A stretch of 64,000 nt of DNA, from positions 1,054,001 to 1,118,000 of the forward strand of contig NZ_SDPV01000002.1 of assembly GCF_004135625.1 (NCBI RefSeq). Reading direction: 5' to 3'. A model generated the notes under the pieces. The model worked only from the letters and a program-made list of their open reading frames with translations, did no database searches and had not been told where the DNA came from. The stretch comes from Pelagerythrobacter rhizovicinus. GTDB lineage: Bacteria; Pseudomonadota; Alphaproteobacteria; Sphingomonadales; Sphingomonadaceae. Positions 37,481-45,678 of the stretch are shown here, in pieces (the stretch's first letter is position 1; each line of letters opens with the position of its first letter). The translations under genes and the position numbers were made by a program.

Positions 37481-38536
37481 TCACCACTGCCCGATCCGGG
37501 TAACGTGGCCCATCTTGCGGCCCTCGCGCGCCTGGCGCTTGCCGTAGAGGTGTAGATGTGCCCCCGGTTCGGCGAGGCATTCGTGCGCGCTGTTCGCGTC
37601 CTCGCCGATGACGTTCGTCATGACCACCTGCGCCGCCGTGGTCGCGGTGTCGCCCAGCGGCAGGCCGCAGATCGCGCGCACGTGGTTCTCGAACTGGCTC
37701 GTCGCCGCGCCCTCGATCGTCCAGTGCCCCGAATTATGCACGCGCGGGGCCATCTCGTTGAACACCGGCCCCTCGTGGGTCGCGAAGAACTCGAGCGTCA
37801 GCACGCCGACGTAGCCCAGCGCTTCGGCCACACGGGCGGCAAGCTCGCGCGCCGGCGCGACTTGCGCGGCGATCGCCTCGCCCGCAGGCAGGGCCGATGT
37901 CGCGAGGATGCCGCCGACATGGGTGTTCTCGGCGCTGTCCCAGAACCGCACCTCACCGTCGTGTCCGCGCGCGAGGATCACCGAGAACTCGGCGGTGAAC
38001 TCGACGAAGCCTTCGTAGATCGTCGGCGCGCCGGGCAGGCGGATCGCATCGGCATCGCGCGCCGTCTGGATGCGCCACTGGCCCTTGCCATCGTAGCCGT
38101 CGCGCCGCGTCTTGAGGATGCCCGGGGCGCCGATGCGGTCGACCGCGGCCGCGAGTTCCTCGTCCGTATCGACCGGCGCATAGGCCGCGGGGGTGCCCCC
38201 GAGGCTTTCGACGAAGCGCTTTTCCTTGAGCCGATCCTGCGCCGTCTCCAGCGCGCGCGGGTGCGGGGCGAGCAGCGGCTCGATGGCGGCGAGCGGGCCG
38301 ACCGGCACGTTCTCGAACTCCCAGGTCACTACATCGCACCCGGCGGCGAACTGGGCGAGCGCAGCGGCATCGGTCCAGGGGGCGCACGTGAAATCGGCGC
38401 TGACTTCGGCGGCGACACTTTCCCGGTCCGGCGCGAAGATGTGGCAGCGATAGCCCAGTTGCGCGGCCGCGATCGCGATCATCCGGCCGAGCTGGCCGCC
38501 CCCGAGAATGCCGATTGTCGCGCCTGGCAGGATCAA
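37481..38536 (-). CDS. purK: N5-carboxyaminoimidazole ribonucleotide synthase PurK
   Basis: The 351-residue ATP-grasp enzyme of purine synthesis makes N5-CAIR from AIR, ATP and bicarbonate. Motifs are TIGILGGGQLGRMIAIAA (residues 7-24), ILKTRRDGYDGKGQW (ATP-grasp) and NEMAPRVHNSGHWTIEGA. I place the start at TTG 38536, preceded by GGAAGCGAGAG; the frame is open much further upstream, but only through the intergenic repeat and antisense-like sequence. purE lies upstream. Confidence 0.94.
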   Translation of the reverse strand: MILPGATIGILGGGQLGRMIAIAAAQLGYRCHIFAPDRESVAAEVSADFTCAPWTDAAALAQFAAGCDVVTWEFENVPVGPLAAIEPLLAPHPRALETAQDRLKEKRFVESLGGTPAAYAPVDTDEELAAAVDRIGAPGILKTRRDGYDGKGQWRIQTARDADAIRLPGAPTIYEGFVEFTAEFSVILARGHDGEVRFWDSAENTHVGGILATSALPAGEAIAAQVAPARELAARVAEALGYVGVLTLEFFATHEGPVFNEMAPRVHNSGHWTIEGAATSQFENHVRAICGLPLGDTATTAAQVVMTNVIGEDANSAHECLAEPGAHLHLYGKRQAREGRKMGHVTRIGQW

Positions 38537-38553
38537 ACTCTCGCTTCCTTTAT

Positions 38554-38643
38554 CCGTTCGCCCTGAGCTTGTCGAAGGGCCGCTCTTTGTTTCAATCCGC
38601 GCTAGAAGAAAAAGCGATGCTTCGACAAGCTCAGCACGAACGG
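38554..38643. repeat. Sphingomonad-type inverted intergenic repeat, copy 2
   Basis: A 90-base element with CCGTTCG-CC-CTGAGCTTGTCGAAG on the left and the inverse CTTCGACAAGCTCAG-CA-CGAACGG on the right, a nearly perfect stem around a variable centre. The right arm matches copy 1 (23664-23776). It sits between purE and purK and, read in frame on the minus strand, gives the false peptide that extends purK upstream. Confidence 0.88.
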
Positions 38644-38658
38644 AGAGCAGAGGGAGGG

Positions 38659-39150
38659 CTAATCCACCGGCCTTTCGCCCACGGCGGCGCTGCGCGCGGC
38701 GCGCCAGTCCTGCAGGCGCTGCGAGAGCTCCGCGTCGGACAGCGCGAGGATCGCTGCGGCGAGCAGCCCCGCGTTGGTCGCGCCCGCCTTTCCGATCGCC
38801 AGCGTCCCGGTCGGCACGCCGGCGGGCATCTGCACGATCGAGAGCAGGCTGTCCTGCCCCGAGAGCGCCTTCGATTCGACCGGCACGCCGAGCACCGGCA
38901 GGTGCGTCAAAGCGCTGAGCATGCCCGGCAGGTGCGCCGCACCGCCCGCGCCGGCCACGATCACCTGGAAGCCCTGGTCCGCTGCACCTTTGCCGAATTC
39001 GTACATGCGATCGGGCGTGCGGTGGGCGGAGACGATGCGCGCCTCGTATGCCACGCCGAGCTCCTCCAGCACGTCCGCGGCACATTTCATGGTCGGCCAG
39101 TCGGACTGGCTGCCCATGACGATGGCGACTTTGGCTCCCCCGGCAGGCAT
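38659..39150 (-). CDS. purE: N5-carboxyaminoimidazole ribonucleotide mutase PurE
   Basis: This 163-residue class I PurE rearranges N5-CAIR to CAIR. It has [12 protein letters not shown] (residues 10-21), [12 protein letters not shown] (catalytic His) and [12 protein letters not shown], then [39 protein letters not shown] (quoted in part), all at expected spacing. It starts one base after the gpmA stop (TGAGATG). Confidence 0.97.
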   Translation of the reverse strand: MPAGGAKVAIVMGSQSDWPTMKCAADVLEELGVAYEARIVSAHRTPDRMYEFGKGAADQGFQVIVAGAGGAAHLPGMLSALTHLPVLGVPVESKALSGQDSLLSIVQMPAGVPTGTLAIGKAGATNAGLLAAAILALSDAELSQRLQDWRAARSAAVGERPVD

Positions 39151-39151
39151 C

Positions 39152-39853
39152 TCAGCGGTCCTTCAGGTAGTGGCGCTCGCCGGGTTTCATCGCGGCGTCG
39201 AATTCGTAGACGATCGGCTGACCGGTCGGGATCTCGAGCCCGGTGATGTCCTCGTCCGAAATGTTCGAGAGATGCTTGACCAGGGCGCGCAGCGAATTGC
39301 CGTGGGCCGAGACGATCACCGTCTCGCCGCTCGCAAGTACGGGCAGGATCTCGCCTTCCCAATAGGGCAGCACGCGCTCGATCGTGAGCTTGAGGCTTTC
39401 GGTCCGCGGCACTGCGATCCCGGCGTAGCGCGGATCGGCGGCGAGATCGTAATCCGTGCCCTCTTCCATCACCGGCGGCGGGGTATCGAAGCTGCGGCGC
39501 CAGATATGGACCTGCTCGTCGCCGTGCCGCTCGCGCGTCTCCTGCTTGTCGAGCCCGGTCAGGCCGCCGTAATGCCGCTCGTTGAGGCGCCAGTCCTTGG
39601 TCTCGGGGATCCACAGCCGTCCGCAGGCTTCCAGCGCGAGATGCAGCGTCTTGATCGCGCGGACCTGGAGCGAGGTGAAGGCGCGGGTCGGCAGCACGCC
39701 CTTCTCGGCCAGCAGCTCGCCTGCCGCGATCGCTTCGGCGACGCCCTTCTCGGTCAGGTCGACGTCCCACCAGCCGGTGAAGCGGTTTTCGAGGTTCCAC
39801 TGGCTCTGGCCGTGGCGGACGAGGATGAGCGTCGGCAAGGAAAGGCTCCTCAT
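39152..39853 (-). CDS. gpmA: 2,3-bisphosphoglycerate-dependent phosphoglycerate mutase
   Basis: This 233-residue glycolytic mutase interconverts 3- and 2-phosphoglycerate. The phosphohistidine loop is [12 protein letters not shown] (H14), followed by [30 protein letters not shown] and the second active-site His in [15 protein letters not shown]. The ATG at 39853 is the nearest start upstream; a TTG inside [10 protein letters not shown] is possible. It heads the leftward run gpmA-purE-purK-folA. Confidence 0.95.
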   Translation of the reverse strand: MRSLSLPTLILVRHGQSQWNLENRFTGWWDVDLTEKGVAEAIAAGELLAEKGVLPTRAFTSLQVRAIKTLHLALEACGRLWIPETKDWRLNERHYGGLTGLDKQETRERHGDEQVHIWRRSFDTPPPVMEEGTDYDLAADPRYAGIAVPRTESLKLTIERVLPYWEGEILPVLASGETVIVSAHGNSLRALVKHLSNISDEDITGLEIPTGQPIVYEFDAAMKPGERHYLKDR

Positions 39854-39873
39854 GCGTTCGGGAGCGAGTGCGG

Positions 39874-40035
39874 TTAGCTTTTCGTGTCCGGCTTGGAAAG
39901 CCCGCTCTTGTCCGATTCGCCGGGCGGGGCAGCGCGCAATTCGCGTGACTGCGCCTTGCGGCGGCGCAGGTTCTCGCGCAGCTTGGCCGCGAGACGCTCC
40001 TCGCGCGACAGATTCTTGCCGGCTCCCTCGGTCAT
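39874..40035 (-). CDS. Small charged hypothetical protein
   Basis: A 53-residue protein starting [19 protein letters not shown], then an Arg/Lys-rich helical stretch [14 protein letters not shown] and a polar tail. It is probably cytoplasmic and possibly nucleic-acid or ribosome associated; this rests on charge alone. The longer frame up to 40182 runs antisense through the tRNA-Thr gene and gives the classic false peptide, so I begin at ATG 40035. It lies just upstream of gpmA in the same direction. Confidence 0.6.
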   Translation of the reverse strand: MTEGAGKNLSREERLAAKLRENLRRRKAQSRELRAAPPGESDKSGLSKPDTKS

Positions 40036-40125
40036 GCGAAACGCCTTGCCGCCAATTGCGCGCAGGCTCAAGCTTGGCTTGACTTTCCCCAAGGGGACGA
40101 CAATAGCGCGCCCGCTTCTCCGAAC

Positions 40126-40200
40126 GCTGCTGTAGCTCAGTGGTAGAGCGCACCCTTGGTAAGGGTGAGGTCGGGAGTTCAATCCTCCCCAGCAGCACCA
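40126..40200 (+). tRNA. tRNA-Thr (GGT anticodon)
   Basis: A complete 75-base cloverleaf: acceptor GCTGCTG pairs with CAGCAGC, anticodon stem CACCC/GGGTG with loop TTGGTAA gives anticodon GGT, T-arm around GAGTTCAATCC-type loop, discriminator A and an encoded CCA. A strong terminator overlaps its 3' end. Confidence 0.97.
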
Positions 40201-40228
40201 TTCTTGCCGCAGGCAAGAATGGTTTTTT
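40198..40228 (+). terminator. Rho-independent terminator of tRNA-Thr
   Basis: An 11-base stem, CCATTCTTGCC (40198-40208) with GGCAAGAATGG (40212-40222), has a GCA loop and is followed by six Ts. The stem includes the CCA end of the tRNA gene. Confidence 0.92.
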
Positions 40229-40350
40229 GTTTCGCCTCAAACGCCGGCGGCCGCATCCGCGGCCCTGGCTTTCCTCGCTCCCCTTCGGGTCGCTGCGGGC
40301 GCGCGGTCGCGCTTGCGGTCCGCTGATCGCGGACCGGGCCATATTCCGAT

Positions 40351-40505
40351 CCCCCCCATTTTTGCGCCAGCACAAATGGGGAGGTGGTAGACGCCGCAGG
40401 CGTCTGACGGAGGGGCACTGGCGCGCAAAAGCCCCTCCACCACGAGCCGCTTCGCGTCTCGCGGTCCCCCTCCCCCATTTGCGCCTTGCGGCGAAAATGG
40501 GGAGG
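40351..40505. repeat. Composite palindromic intergenic repeat block
   Basis: Two similar hairpins with CCCCATTT...AAATGGGGAGG arms (about 40353-40384 and 40470-40505) bracket a GACGCC-GCA-GGCGTC hairpin (40390-40404) and a GAGGGGC/GCCCCTC pair (about 40411-40437). The rest of the 40229-40573 gap shows only shadow frames. I recall similar blocks between genes in sphingomonads and rhizobia. Confidence 0.75.
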
Positions 40506-40573
40506 ATCAATGCGTCTCCGCCAGCGCAAACAAACCCTTGCCGCGCCGAGCCGTCTTAGCCATGTAATGCACC

Positions 40574-41041
40574 ATGGACGAAAGCGACGCGCCGACCCCG
40601 CTGCATCCGAACCACGTCAAGGCCATGCGCGTTGCGACGCTGATCGCTTCCGTGCCTTTTGTGATCGGCGCGCTCGTGCTGGAAGTCGCCGGCCTCCTGC
40701 CGACCGGCGTTTTCATCGTGCCCGTGCTGCTTGCCGCAGTGCTGATCGTGATCCGTGTGCCGAGGCGGCGCTACATGGCGCGGGGCTATGTCATGGGTGA
40801 AGACCGGCTGCGCGTCGTGCGCGGGCTGTGGTTCCGCTCGGATACGGTGGTGCCGTTCGGGCGGGTCCAGCATATCGACGTTCATCAGGGACCGCTGGAG
40901 CGCGCCTATGGCCTTGCCACGCTGACGCTCCACACCGCCGGCTCGCACAACGCCTCGGTCTCGCTGCCGGGCCTCGCCGACGCCGACGCGCGGGCGATGC
41001 GCGAGACGATCCGGGCGCAGATCAGGCGCGACACGATGTGA
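40574..41041 (+). CDS. Bacterial PH-domain membrane protein, YdbS-like
   Basis: This 155-residue protein has two transmembrane segments (about residues 20-40 and 45-60) followed by a bPH2 domain starting about residue 70 (YVMGEDRLRVVRGLWFRSDTVVPFGRVQHIDV, quoted in part), the YdbS pattern. Family function is unclear; it is proposed to work with the YdbT partner encoded next. The stop overlaps the next gene's GTG (GTGA). Confidence 0.85.
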   Translation: MDESDAPTPLHPNHVKAMRVATLIASVPFVIGALVLEVAGLLPTGVFIVPVLLAAVLIVIRVPRRRYMARGYVMGEDRLRVVRGLWFRSDTVVPFGRVQHIDVHQGPLERAYGLATLTLHTAGSHNASVSLPGLADADARAMRETIRAQIRRDTM

Positions 41042-42564
41042 GCGAGCCGGTCGACACTCCCGAACCAGACGAACGGCGAACCGAGCCGGCAGGCCTGGTT
41101 CTCAGCGCGATCTCGGGCCTGCGGCAAACGATTCCGGCCGTGATCGCGATGGTCTTCGTCCTGCGCGACCAGGGGCACTGGCTGCTGGCCGCGGTGCCGC
41201 TCGCGCTCGTGCTGCTGGGCGCGAGCGTGTTGGTGGCCTGGCTCCAGTGGCACCGGCTGACGTACCGGGTCGGCGCGGAGGACATCCGGGTCGAAAGCGG
41301 CGTTCTCAGCCGCGCGGCGCGCTCCGTGCCTTACGAACGGATCCAGGACGTCAGCCTCGAACAGGGGCCGCTTGCCCGGCTGTTCGGTCTGGTCGAGGTG
41401 CGCTTCGAGACGGGCGCCGGCGGCAAGGACGAGCTCAAGCTCGCCTATCTCATGGAAGCTGAGGGCGAGCGGCTGCGCGAAGTCGTGCGCGAGCGCAAGG
41501 ACGATGCGGCCGCCGAAGCGGGCGACGCCGAAGCTGGCGCAGGCGAGCCCGCCGCCGAAGTCCTGTTCGCGATGGCACCGCGCCGGCTCGTTACTTTCGG
41601 GCTGTTCGAATTCTCGCTGGCGGTCGTCGCCGTCGTCGCGGGTGCGGTGCAGCAGTTCGACTTTATCCTTCCGTTCGATCCGTGGGATTTCGACGAGTGG
41701 CAGGAGCGGCTGGCAGGGCCGGGCTCCTGGCTCTCGGGCCTTGGGCGAACCGCGCAGATCGTCGGCGGGATCATCGCGGCCGGTTCGCTGCTCCTGCTCG
41801 GCTTCGCGACCGGACTCGTGCGAACCGTGCTGCGCGATTGGGGCTTCACGCTCGAGCGGACCGCGAAGGGCTTTCGCCGGCGGCGCGGGCTGCTCACCCG
41901 GACCGACGTCGTCATGCCTGCGCACCGCGTGCAGGCGCTCGCGTTCGGCACGGGGATTCTCCGCCGCCGGTTCGGCTGGCACGGCCTCAAGTTCGTCAGC
42001 CTCGCACAGGACGCCGGCGCATCGAGCCACGATGTCGCACCCTTCGCCCGGTGGCACGAGCTCGAACCGATCGCGCGGGCCGCGGGCTTCGCGATGCCGA
42101 CCGAGGACCTCGACTGGCACCGCGCCGGAGCGCGTTACCGTATCGATTCCGCGCTGTTGGCAGGGGTGATCGCCGGCGGCATCGCCCTCGCGGTGCTGGT
42201 CGCGCTCTCGGCCACGGGCGCCGCCAGCCCGCTCCTCGCACTGATCCCGCTCGCCATCGCGCTGCCGCTGGCGGCATGGCAATGGTTTCTCTGGCGGTTC
42301 GAGCGGCATACGCTCGACGAGGCGCAGGTCTATGCGCGGCACGGCTGGCTTGCGCCGCGCACCGACGTCGCCTCGCGCGTCAAGCTGCACTCGGCCGAGA
42401 TCGCGCAAGGGCCGATCGCCCGCCGGCGCGGCTATGCGACCCTGCACCTCGGCCTTGCCGGCGGGAAGCTTGCCATCGAGGGGATACCGCTCGCGCGGGC
42501 GCAGGAGCTGCGCGCGGCGATCCTGCACAGCATCACCGCGCAGGACTTCTCCCGCATCAACTAG
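41038..42564 (+). CDS. Multi-PH-domain membrane protein, YdbT-like
   Basis: This 508-residue protein has several hydrophobic pairs separated by bPH2 domains: helices near residues 25-70, then a first PH unit (AEDIRVESGVLSRAARSVPYERIQDV, quoted in part), helices near 185-265, a second unit around GLLTRTDVVMPAHRVQAL, helices near 385-430 and a third. It is the usual partner of YdbS-like proteins. The GTG at 41038 overlaps the previous stop. It converges with the GNAT gene and the two ends overlap by 8 bases. Confidence 0.88.
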   Translation: MSEPVDTPEPDERRTEPAGLVLSAISGLRQTIPAVIAMVFVLRDQGHWLLAAVPLALVLLGASVLVAWLQWHRLTYRVGAEDIRVESGVLSRAARSVPYERIQDVSLEQGPLARLFGLVEVRFETGAGGKDELKLAYLMEAEGERLREVVRERKDDAAAEAGDAEAGAGEPAAEVLFAMAPRRLVTFGLFEFSLAVVAVVAGAVQQFDFILPFDPWDFDEWQERLAGPGSWLSGLGRTAQIVGGIIAAGSLLLLGFATGLVRTVLRDWGFTLERTAKGFRRRRGLLTRTDVVMPAHRVQALAFGTGILRRRFGWHGLKFVSLAQDAGASSHDVAPFARWHELEPIARAAGFAMPTEDLDWHRAGARYRIDSALLAGVIAGGIALAVLVALSATGAASPLLALIPLAIALPLAAWQWFLWRFERHTLDEAQVYARHGWLAPRTDVASRVKLHSAEIAQGPIARRRGYATLHLGLAGGKLAIEGIPLARAQELRAAILHSITAQDFSRIN

Positions 42565-42877
42565 CGGTCGGCGCGCGCAAGGCCGCCCATTCGGGATGGC
42601 GCCGGAACTGCGCTTCGACGTAGGAGCATTGCGGCTCGATCGTGAAGCCTTCCGCTTTGGCGTCGGCGATCAGCGCTTCGACCAGCGCGGCCGCGACGCC
42701 GCGCCCGCCGATCTCGGGCGGGACCAGCGTATGGTCGGCGATCCGCGCGTTGCCGCGCGCCTTCCAGGTCAGCCGCCCGACATGGTCGCTGTCCGGCACG
42801 TGCGCGCGGTACTCGCCGTGCACCGGCGTGTCGCCCGGACCGGGATGGCAGGTGATCTCGAGACCTTCGATGGCCAT
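42557..42877 (-). CDS. GNAT-like N-acetyltransferase (YjdJ/Gcn5-related type)
   Basis: This 106-residue protein of the short GNAT type has a beta-rich start, the acetyl-CoA loop region VPPEIGGRGVAAALVEALIADAK (quoted in part, about residues 53-73) and a final C-S-Y motif (QCSYVEAQFRRHPEW) typical of this small family. The substrate is unknown. It converges with the YdbT-like gene. Confidence 0.88.
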   Translation of the reverse strand: MAIEGLEITCHPGPGDTPVHGEYRAHVPDSDHVGRLTWKARGNARIADHTLVPPEIGGRGVAAALVEALIADAKAEGFTIEPQCSYVEAQFRRHPEWAALRAPTAS

Positions 42878-42929
42878 GAATGTCGCTCCTTCTTGCGCTG
42901 AACGCTGCGGCGGCTAGACGCGTTCCGCC

Positions 42930-43937
42930 ATGTCCAGCGCCAAGCAGTTCCTCTCCGACAACGCCGCCGCGGTCCACCCGAAGGTGTGGGACGCGATGCG
43001 CGCCGCCGACGAATCCGACTCGCCCTACGATGGCGACGCGCTCTCGCGGCGGCTGGACGAGGCCTTCTCGGCCCTGTTCGGCCGCGACTGCGCGGCGATC
43101 TGGGCGGCGACGGGAACGGCGGCCAACTGCCTCGCGCTCGCGACGCTGGTCCAGCCGCACGGCGGCGTCGTCTGCCACCGCGAGGCCCATATCGAAATGG
43201 ACGAAGGCGGCGCGCCCGGTTTCTACCTCCACGGCGCAAAGCTGCTCCTGGCGGACGGCGAGGCCGCGAAACTCACGCCCGACGCGATTCGGGCGGTAAT
43301 CGACCCGATCCGCGACGACGTCCATCAGGTGCAGCCGCATGCGATCTCGGTCACCCAGGCGAGCGAATACGGCTGCTGCTACCGTCCGGACGAGATCGCC
43401 GCGATCGGGGCGCTGGCGAAGGAGCGCGGGCTCGGCCTGCACGTCGACGGCGCGCGCTTCGGCAATGCGGTCGCCTTCCTCGGCTGCTCGCCGGCCGAGG
43501 CCGTGGGCCCTGCCGCCGCGCTGAGCTTCGGCTGCATCAAGAACGGCGCGATGAGCGCGGAGGCGATCGTGTTCTTCGATCCCGCCGCCGCCGATCTCGC
43601 GCGCTATCGCCGCAAGCGGGCCGGGCATCTGCAGTCGAAGGGGCGGTTCCTCGCGGCGCAATTGCTGGCGATGCTCGAAGGCGATCTGTGGCTGGACAAC
43701 GCGCGCGCCGCCAACGCTGCCGCGCGCGAGATCGCCTCGGCCTGCGGCGAGCGGCTGATGCATCCGGTCGAAGCGAACGAGCTGTTCGTGCGGCTCGCGC
43801 CGGCCGAGCGCGAGGCGCTGCGCGCGCAGGGCTTTGCGTTCTACGACTGGGGCGCCGATGCCGCGCGCTTCGTCACCGCTTGGAACAGCGATCCCGCCGC
43901 CGCGGCGGCGCTGGCACGCGCGATCGGCGGCCTGTGA
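42930..43937 (+). CDS. Threonine aldolase-family PLP enzyme
   Basis: This 335-residue fold-type I PLP enzyme splits L-threonine or similar beta-hydroxy amino acids into glycine and an aldehyde. The Schiff-base lysine is K204 in LSFGCIKNGAM; ATGTAANCLAL near residue 60 and HVDGARFGNA (171-180) bind the cofactor. Stereospecificity cannot be read from sequence. The stop overlaps the transporter's GTG (GTGA at 43934). It starts 52 bases from the divergent GNAT gene. Confidence 0.9.
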   Translation: MSSAKQFLSDNAAAVHPKVWDAMRAADESDSPYDGDALSRRLDEAFSALFGRDCAAIWAATGTAANCLALATLVQPHGGVVCHREAHIEMDEGGAPGFYLHGAKLLLADGEAAKLTPDAIRAVIDPIRDDVHQVQPHAISVTQASEYGCCYRPDEIAAIGALAKERGLGLHVDGARFGNAVAFLGCSPAEAVGPAAALSFGCIKNGAMSAEAIVFFDPAAADLARYRRKRAGHLQSKGRFLAAQLLAMLEGDLWLDNARAANAAAREIASACGERLMHPVEANELFVRLAPAEREALRAQGFAFYDWGADAARFVTAWNSDPAAAAALARAIGGL

Positions 43938-44854
43938 GCGAAACCGCGGAGGGAGGGAAGCCGCACGCGCTGCTGCGCCTGCGCATCGCGCTGCCCTTCG
44001 TTCTCGTCGCGCTGATCTGGGGATCGACCTGGTACGTCATCACCGGGCAGATCGATGCCGTGCCGGCGAGCTGGTCGGTCGCATATCGCTTCGCGCTCGC
44101 GACACCCGCGATGTTCGCGGTCGCATTGCTGATGCGGCGGAGCCTGCGCATCGAGCGCGCGGGCCACGTGCTCGCGCTGCTGATCGGCCTGACGCAGTTC
44201 TGCGGCAACTTCAATTTCGTCTACCGGGCGGAGCTGCACCTGACCTCGGGCGTGGTGGCGGTGATGTTCGGCATGCTCATGGTGCCCAACGCGCTGCTCG
44301 GCCGCTGGCTGCTCGGGCAGCAGGTGACAGCGCGCTTCCTCCTCGGCAGCGCGATCGCGATCGCGGGCATCGCGCTGCTCCTGCTGCACGAGGCGCGAAT
44401 CTCGCCGCTCGGCGGCAACGTGGTCCTCGGCGTGCTGCTGGCGGTGGGCGGGATTCTCTCGGCCTCGGTCGCCAACGTCATCCAGGCGAACGAGACCGGG
44501 CGCGCGGTGCCGATGGTCAGCCTGCTCGCCTGGTCGATGCTCTACGGCACCGCCTTCGACGTAGCGATCGCATGGGTCACCGCCGGCCCGCCCGTGTTCC
44601 CTGCCGCACCCGCGTTCTGGGCGGGGACCGCCTGGCTCGCCTTCGCGGGGTCGGTGGTGACGTTCCCGCTCTACTACACGATCGTGCGCCAGATCGGCGC
44701 CGGGCGCGCGGCGTACAACGGCGTGCTGGTGATCGTCATCGCCATGCTGATCTCGACCGTGGTGGAAGGCTACCAATGGTCGCTGCTCGCCGCCGCCGGC
44801 GCGGTTCTGGGCACCGCGGGCATGATCCTGGCCCTGCGGGCGCGGCAGGTCTGA
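43934..44854 (+). CDS. DMT-superfamily (EamA-type) transporter
   Basis: This 306-residue inner-membrane protein has about ten hydrophobic helices in two EamA repeats. The first begins VALIWGSTWYVITGQID, the second around GNVVLGVLLAVGGILSASVANVI (quoted in part). It probably exports or imports small metabolites such as amino acids; pairing with a threonine aldolase suggests an amino-acid link (inference). It is coupled by GTGA. Confidence 0.88.
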   Translation: MSETAEGGKPHALLRLRIALPFVLVALIWGSTWYVITGQIDAVPASWSVAYRFALATPAMFAVALLMRRSLRIERAGHVLALLIGLTQFCGNFNFVYRAELHLTSGVVAVMFGMLMVPNALLGRWLLGQQVTARFLLGSAIAIAGIALLLLHEARISPLGGNVVLGVLLAVGGILSASVANVIQANETGRAVPMVSLLAWSMLYGTAFDVAIAWVTAGPPVFPAAPAFWAGTAWLAFAGSVVTFPLYYTIVRQIGAGRAAYNGVLVIVIAMLISTVVEGYQWSLLAAAGAVLGTAGMILALRARQV

Positions 44855-44855
44855 T

Positions 44856-45626
44856 TCAGGCCAGGCTCGCAAGCCCCTCCCGATAAGTCGGATATCGCGG
44901 CCGCCAGCCGAGGACGCGCCTGGCCTTGCCGTTCGCGACGCGGCGGTTCTCGCTATAGAAAGCGCGCGCCGCTGCCGACAGGCCTGCCTCGTCGAGCGAC
45001 TGCAACGGCGGCGGCGCGCAGCCGAGCAGCCGGCAGGCTTCCTCGATCACCGTATTCTGGCTCGCCGGCAGATCGTCGGCGAGGTTATAGGCGCCCGCGG
45101 GCGCATCGACTGCGGCGAGCACGCCCGAGACGATGTCGTCGACATGGATGCGGCTGAACACTTGGCCCGGCACGTCGATCCGGTGCGCCTTGCCCTCGCG
45201 CACGCGGTCGAGCGCGCTTCGCCCCGGCCCGTAGATACCGGGCAGGCGGAACACCCGCGCGCCGCGCGCCAGCCATGCCGCGTCCGCCTCTGCGCGCGCG
45301 GTACGCCGGCCGGATCCGACAGGCGCGCTCTCGTCGACCCATGCGCCGTGCGCATCCCCATAGACGCCGCTGGAAGACAGGTAGCCGATCCATCGATGGC
45401 GCAGCACATCGGCATAGCGGGCAAGCACCGGATCGCCGTCATCCGCCGGCGGCACCGAGGAGAGGACATGCGTCGCCTCCGCCAGTGCAGCGCGGATCGC
45501 GGCCTCGTCGTCGAAGGCGACCGCCCCGTTGCGCCCGGTGCCCGTCACCGCCCAGCCGCGGCCTTCCAGCGCGCGGGCGACACGGCTGGCGGTGTAGCCG
45601 ATACCGAAAATGAACATCCTATCCAT
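44856..45626 (-). CDS. NAD(P)-binding epimerase-like protein (YeeZ-type)
   Basis: This 256-residue extended-SDR-like protein starts FIFGIGYTASRVARAL, a variant nucleotide-binding glycine motif. YLSSSGVYGDAHGAWVDE around residue 95 holds the Y-type active-site region, and SRIHVDDIVSGVLAA follows. It resembles YeeZ and SDR-a proteins of unknown substrate. It converges with the transporter and is divergent from pepN, whose upstream region overlaps its start. Confidence 0.85.
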   Translation of the reverse strand: MDRMFIFGIGYTASRVARALEGRGWAVTGTGRNGAVAFDDEAAIRAALAEATHVLSSVPPADDGDPVLARYADVLRHRWIGYLSSSGVYGDAHGAWVDESAPVGSGRRTARAEADAAWLARGARVFRLPGIYGPGRSALDRVREGKAHRIDVPGQVFSRIHVDDIVSGVLAAVDAPAGAYNLADDLPASQNTVIEEACRLLGCAPPPLQSLDEAGLSAAARAFYSENRRVANGKARRVLGWRPRYPTYREGLASLA

Positions 45627-45678
45627 ACTCGCGTTCTACCCGATGACGTTCGCAGCGAAACCGCCTAGGAGGATCGCC

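Noticed and set aside
38537-39085. Long N-terminal extension of purK on the minus strand
   Set aside because: The added sequence is the translated intergenic repeat and the antisense of purE; only the TTG-started PurK has family support.
40036-40182. Extension of the small gene at 39874 through the tRNA-Thr gene
   Set aside because: Antisense tRNA translation gives the classic false [13 protein letters not shown] peptide.
41682-42623. Arg-rich plus-strand frame inside the YdbT-like gene
   Set aside because: Out-of-frame shadow with no motif, fully inside a well-supported gene.
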